Source: Pseudomonas koreensis
GTDB lineage: Bacteria > Pseudomonadota > Gammaproteobacteria > Pseudomonadales > Pseudomonadaceae
Reading direction: 5' to 3'
Assembly: GCF_025447595.1 (NCBI RefSeq)
Contig: NZ_JAOEJU010000006.1
Span: forward strand, 62,001-126,000
Length of the DNA: 64,000 nt
The notes under the pieces are model-generated. The model searched no databases. It had not been told where the DNA came from and saw nothing but the letters and a program-made list of their open reading frames with translations. The position numbers were made by a program, and so were the translations under genes. Shown piece by piece: positions 61,267 to 64,000 of the stretch (its first letter is position 1; every line of letters starts with the position of its first letter).

Positions 61267-61821
61267 ATGAACCGCACCGGCCGCACCCTTGCCTTGGGCT
61301 GCCTGTTGCTCCTTCAGCCGCTGCTCGCACATGCACAAGCAGGCGGCAACTCGTTGTTGATCCCGGCGATGGGTCGCTGCACCCTCAATACTCAGCCGCA
61401 AGATGTCACGCAGGCCCTCGCCGCCTGCCAAAAGGCAGCGGATGAGGGGGATGCGCAAGCGCAATACGAGTTGGGTGAGTTCTATTACGACGGCAAGAAT
61501 GCGCCGCGCGACCTCAATCAAGCCCTGAGCTATTTCGAAAAGGCCTCGCTGCAAGGCCACGCCCAGGCGCAGTTCAAGCTCGGCACCATGTTCTTCCACG
61601 GTGAGGGCGTGCAAGCCAACAACATTCAGGCCTACATCGTGCTGAAAATGGCGGCGGTCAACGGTGCCGAAGATGCACTGGACACCGCTGATGAAGTATC
61701 CGAAAAGATGTCTCGCGAAGATCTCGAGACTGCCACCCAGGTGCTCGGACAAATTTTCCGTAAATACCTGATGGAACTGCAGAGCGCCGACGGGCGTACG
61801 CCGTTCTCGCCTCTACCCTGA
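61267..61821 (+). CDS. Exported Sel1-like repeat protein
   Basis: 184 residues from ATG 61267 with AGAGGTAAG upstream. A signal peptide (MNRTGRTLALGCLLLLQPLLAHA) is followed by two Sel1-like repeats at about 60-130 (AQAQYELGEFYYDGKNAPRDLNQALSYFEKA and AQAQFKLGTMFFHGEG, read in parts). Such repeats form helical scaffolds for protein binding. Position matches PA3978 in the ladS-miaB block. Function unknown. Confidence 0.85.
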   Translation: MNRTGRTLALGCLLLLQPLLAHAQAGGNSLLIPAMGRCTLNTQPQDVTQALAACQKAADEGDAQAQYELGEFYYDGKNAPRDLNQALSYFEKASLQGHAQAQFKLGTMFFHGEGVQANNIQAYIVLKMAAVNGAEDALDTADEVSEKMSREDLETATQVLGQIFRKYLMELQSADGRTPFSPLP

Positions 61822-61845
61822 TTTCTTCGTCGACTTCTCTGGCCT

Positions 61846-61911
61846 CTTCGCGAGCAAGCTCGCTCCCACATTGGAATGCATTCCCCTGTGGGAGCGAGCT
61901 TGCTCGCGAAT
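61846..61911. repeat. REP pair, everted order, short linker
   Basis: Reverse unit CTTCGCGAGCAAGCTCGCTCCCACA then TTGGAATGCATTCCCC then forward unit TGTGGGAGCGAGCTTGCTCGCGAA. The linker holds the perfect palindrome GGAATGCATTCC. It lies between the convergent Sel1 and DUF1820 genes. Confidence 0.9.
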
Positions 61912-61932
61912 GAGGCGACTCGATCTTACGGG

Positions 61933-62262
61933 TTACTTCTCGGGCATCGGCACCGGAAACGGCATCACGTTACCAACACCGCCACGGGCTTCGCTGATCT
62001 TCGGCGTCCCCAGCCGCTCCACTTCATCGATGCGCACGATCGAGTGCATCGGCACAAAGCTGCGTACCACGCCTTCGAACTGCGCCTTGAGCTTTTCTTC
62101 GCTCGGATCGACGACCACTTGCGTGCGCTCGCCAAAGACGAACTCTTCCACTTCCAGGAAGCCCCACAGATCACTTTGATAGATCTGCTTGGCGTACATT
62201 TCGAACACCTGGCCCTGGTTGAGGAAAATCACCTTGTAGATTGGAGCTTCGCGTTTGGTCAT
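61933..62262 (-). CDS. DUF1820 family protein
   Basis: 109 residues, probably cytoplasmic, with no signal or membrane segment. It begins MTKREAPIYKVIFLNQGQVFEMYAKQ and contains GFLEVEEFVFGERTQVVVDPSEE, fitting DUF1820, a family confined to gamma- and beta-proteobacteria and linked to miaB in Pseudomonas. Function unknown. Divergent from miaB across 132 bp. Confidence 0.85.
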   Translation of the reverse strand: MTKREAPIYKVIFLNQGQVFEMYAKQIYQSDLWGFLEVEEFVFGERTQVVVDPSEEKLKAQFEGVVRSFVPMHSIVRIDEVERLGTPKISEARGGVGNVMPFPVPMPEK

Positions 62263-62353
62263 GGCGGGGGGACAACATCGGGGTAAAAATGAGGGCGCGA
62301 ACTATAGCATAGCCACCGGACGCGCAGCGGTAGGAACCTGGGGACATGTTCCC

Positions 62354-62359
62354 TATAAT
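62354..62359 (+). promoter_or_regulatory. Likely -10 element of the miaB promoter
   Basis: A perfect TATAAT lies 35 bp upstream of the miaB start. The -35 region (TAGGAA at 62331-62336) is a poor match, so only the -10 assignment is offered. A near-palindrome GGGACATGTTCCC (62341-62353) abuts it. Confidence 0.5.
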
Positions 62360-62394
62360 GCGCGGTTCTTTGAACCACGTGACGACCCTATTCC

Positions 62395-63723
62395 ATGGCC
62401 AAGAAGCTTTACATCGAAACCCACGGTTGCCAGATGAACGAGTACGACAGCTCGCGCATGGTCGATCTGCTGGGCGAACACCAGGCCCTGGAAGTCACGG
62501 CGCGCGCCGAAGATGCCGACGTGATTCTGCTCAACACCTGCTCGATCCGCGAACGCGCCCAGGACCGGGTGTACTCCCAACTCGGCCGCTGGCGCGAACT
62601 GAAACTGGCCAACCCGGACATGGTGATCGCCGTCGGCGGTTGCGTGGCCAGCCAGGAAGGCGCGGCGATCCGTGATCGCGCCCCGTACGTCGACGTGGTG
62701 TTCGGCCCGCAGACCCTGCACCGTCTGCCGGAAATGATCGACGCCGCGCGCATCAGCAAGCTGCCGCAAGTCGACGTGTCGTTCCCGGAAATCGAAAAAT
62801 TCGACCACCTGCCCGAGCCGCGCATCGACGGCCCGAGCGCCTATGTGTCGGTGATGGAAGGCTGCAGCAAGTACTGCACGTTCTGCGTGGTGCCTTACAC
62901 CCGCGGTGAAGAAGTCAGCCGGCCGTTCGACGACGTGATCGCCGAGATCATCCACCTGGCCGAAAACGGTGTGCGTGAAGTGACCCTGCTGGGGCAGAAC
63001 GTCAACGGTTATCGCGGGCTGACCCACGACGGTCGCCTGGCGGATCTGGCGGAATTGATCCGCGTGGTCGCGGCGGTCGATGGCATCGACCGCATCCGCT
63101 ACACCACCTCGCACCCGCTGGAGTTTTCCGACAGCCTGATCCAGGCCCACGCCGAAGTGCCGGAACTGGTGAAGCACCTGCACTTGCCGGTGCAGTCGGG
63201 TTCGGACCGCATCCTGGCCGCGATGAAGCGCAACCACACCGCGCTGGAGTACAAATCCAAGCTGCGCAAACTGCGCGCCGCCGTACCGGGTATCTGCATC
63301 AGCTCGGACTTCATCGTCGGCTTCCCGGGGGAAACCGAGAAAGATTTCGAACAGACCATGAAGCTGATTGCTGAAGTCGGTTTCGACTTTTCCTACTCGT
63401 TCGTTTACAGCCAGCGCCCGGGTACCCCGGCCGCCGATCTGGCCGACGACACCCCGGAAGAACTGAAGAAAGAACGCCTGAACGCCTTGCAGCACCGTTT
63501 GAATCAGCAAGGGTTCGAGATCAGCCGACAAATGGTCGGCTCGATCCAGCGGATTCTGGTGACCGATTATTCGAAGAAGGATCCGGGCGAGCTGCAAGGG
63601 CGCACCGAGAATAACCGTATCGTCAACTTCCGCTGCGATAATCCAACTCTGATCGGCCAGTTCGCCGACGTGCACATCGACGCGGCGCAACCGCACTCGC
63701 TGCGCGGCTCGCTGATCCAGTAA
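62395..63723 (+). CDS. miaB: tRNA-2-methylthio-N6-dimethylallyladenosine synthase
   Basis: 442 residues. The N-terminal MTTase domain has Cys12 ([10 protein letters not shown]), Cys49 (NTCSIRERA) and Cys83 (GGCVASQEG), and the radical SAM cluster is Cys157, Cys161, Cys164 ([17 protein letters not shown]); a TRAM domain ends the protein. It methylthiolates i6A37 of tRNA. It stands in the conserved order DUF1820, miaB, phoH-like. Confidence 0.97.
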   Translation: MAKKLYIETHGCQMNEYDSSRMVDLLGEHQALEVTARAEDADVILLNTCSIRERAQDRVYSQLGRWRELKLANPDMVIAVGGCVASQEGAAIRDRAPYVDVVFGPQTLHRLPEMIDAARISKLPQVDVSFPEIEKFDHLPEPRIDGPSAYVSVMEGCSKYCTFCVVPYTRGEEVSRPFDDVIAEIIHLAENGVREVTLLGQNVNGYRGLTHDGRLADLAELIRVVAAVDGIDRIRYTTSHPLEFSDSLIQAHAEVPELVKHLHLPVQSGSDRILAAMKRNHTALEYKSKLRKLRAAVPGICISSDFIVGFPGETEKDFEQTMKLIAEVGFDFSYSFVYSQRPGTPAADLADDTPEELKKERLNALQHRLNQQGFEISRQMVGSIQRILVTDYSKKDPGELQGRTENNRIVNFRCDNPTLIGQFADVHIDAAQPHSLRGSLIQ

Positions 63724-63738
63724 GACCCTTTGTTCAAC

Positions 63739-63828
63739 TGTGGGAGCGAGCCTGCTCGCGATGAACGATGACGCGGTTTTTCAGATGAACCGCATTCATG
63801 CCCATCGCGAGCAAGCTCGCTCCCACAG
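63739..63828. repeat. REP pair, inverted
   Basis: Forward unit CTGTGGGAGCGAGCCTGCTCGCGAT (63738-63762) and reverse unit CATCGCGAGCAAGCTCGCTCCCACAG (63803-63828), mixed core variants. It lies between miaB and the phoH-like gene. Confidence 0.9.
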
Positions 63829-63918
63829 AAACAGCATCAATTTAAGAGCTTTCGCACCCACGCCGCTGGCGTTATCCTTGATTTCATCCTAATTGCCCCA
63901 GGGCGGCTAAATACGACC

Positions 63919-64000
63919 TTGAACGCACCCATCGAACCACATCGTTTCATCCTCGAGCCCTTTGAGGCTCGCCGCTTCGCCAATCTGTGCGGGCAGTTCG
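63919..64000 (+). CDS. PhoH-family ATPase, N-terminal fragment
   Basis: From a TTG at 63919 the frame is open to the window edge and reads LNAPIEPHRFILEPFEARRFA, like the N-terminus of Pseudomonas PhoH/YbeZ-type proteins. The gene after miaB in P. aeruginosa is phoH-like, in agreement. Only 27 residues are visible, and the real start could differ. Confidence 0.7.
   Translation, partial: MNAPIEPHRFILEPFEARRFANLCGQF

Noticed and set aside
949..63828. Repeated ~25-base units as a CRISPR array
   Set aside because: They are scattered over the window, are palindromic, lie in inverted pairs and have no regular spacers: REP elements.

Overview
The window looks like chromosomal DNA of a Pseudomonas of the fluorescens group. 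The base composition is GC-rich, the proteins are of Pseudomonas type, and the right end (ladS, thiD, thiE, hemL, a Sel1-repeat protein, a DUF1820 protein, miaB, phoH-like) has the gene order I know from PA3974 to PA3981 of P. aeruginosa. Thirteen intergenic places carry the REP element typical of this group (core GTGGGAGCGAGCTTGCTCGC), usually as inverted pairs. I see no rRNA, tRNA, CRISPR array, prophage or insertion sequence.

Layout. 1-5070: end of rlmG, a cyanide-insensitive bd-type oxidase operon (cioA, cioB, small DUF2474 subunit) with a perfect Anr/FNR-type box upstream, and an MFS exporter. 5.1-10.35 kb: a higBA toxin-antitoxin pair, a DJ-1-like protein lacking the usual cysteine, an exported protein of unknown function, a purine permease overlapping trmA, and a DUF4160/DUF2442 pair. 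10.5-17.3 kb: a quinate/shikimate catabolic cluster (LysR, type II dehydroquinase, NAD-type quinate/shikimate dehydrogenase, TetR, fused dehydroshikimate dehydratase QuiC, MFS carrier). 17.4-23.9 kb: an IclR-centred cluster (EamA transporter, TIM-barrel isomerase, Gfo/Idh/MocA oxidoreductase, IclR, FAD dehydrogenase, aldo/keto reductase) that I read as an uncharacterised catabolic pathway. 24-38 kb: mostly housekeeping and orphan enzymes (YpfJ-type metallopeptidase, hydrolase, HAD phosphatase, tesB, GNAT, HDAC-like amidohydrolase, flavoprotein, rhlE, EamA plus Lrp, two nucleases, DUF2076, YciC, EEP hydrolase). 38.1-45.2 kb: an ABC importer of the SsuABC/TauABC/NMT1 type, an omega-aminotransferase, an aldehyde dehydrogenase and a LysR regulator, probably for an amine. 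45.2-55.6 kb: hrpB, a lipoprotein, a FieF-type cation exporter, an N/Q-rich envelope protein, a possible small RNA, Lrp, DUF2788, rluE, amn and aidB. 55.6-64 kb: the conserved ladS to phoH block.

The most informative non-coding signals are two sets of shared putative operators. One 18-base motif lies upstream of aroQ and again between quiC and the MFS carrier, linking the two halves of the quinate/shikimate cluster. One 19-base motif appears three times around the IclR gene, before the Gfo/Idh operon, before iclR and before the FAD dehydrogenase, and so outlines a single IclR regulon. Start codons were revised where a better ribosome binding site or family alignment supported it.
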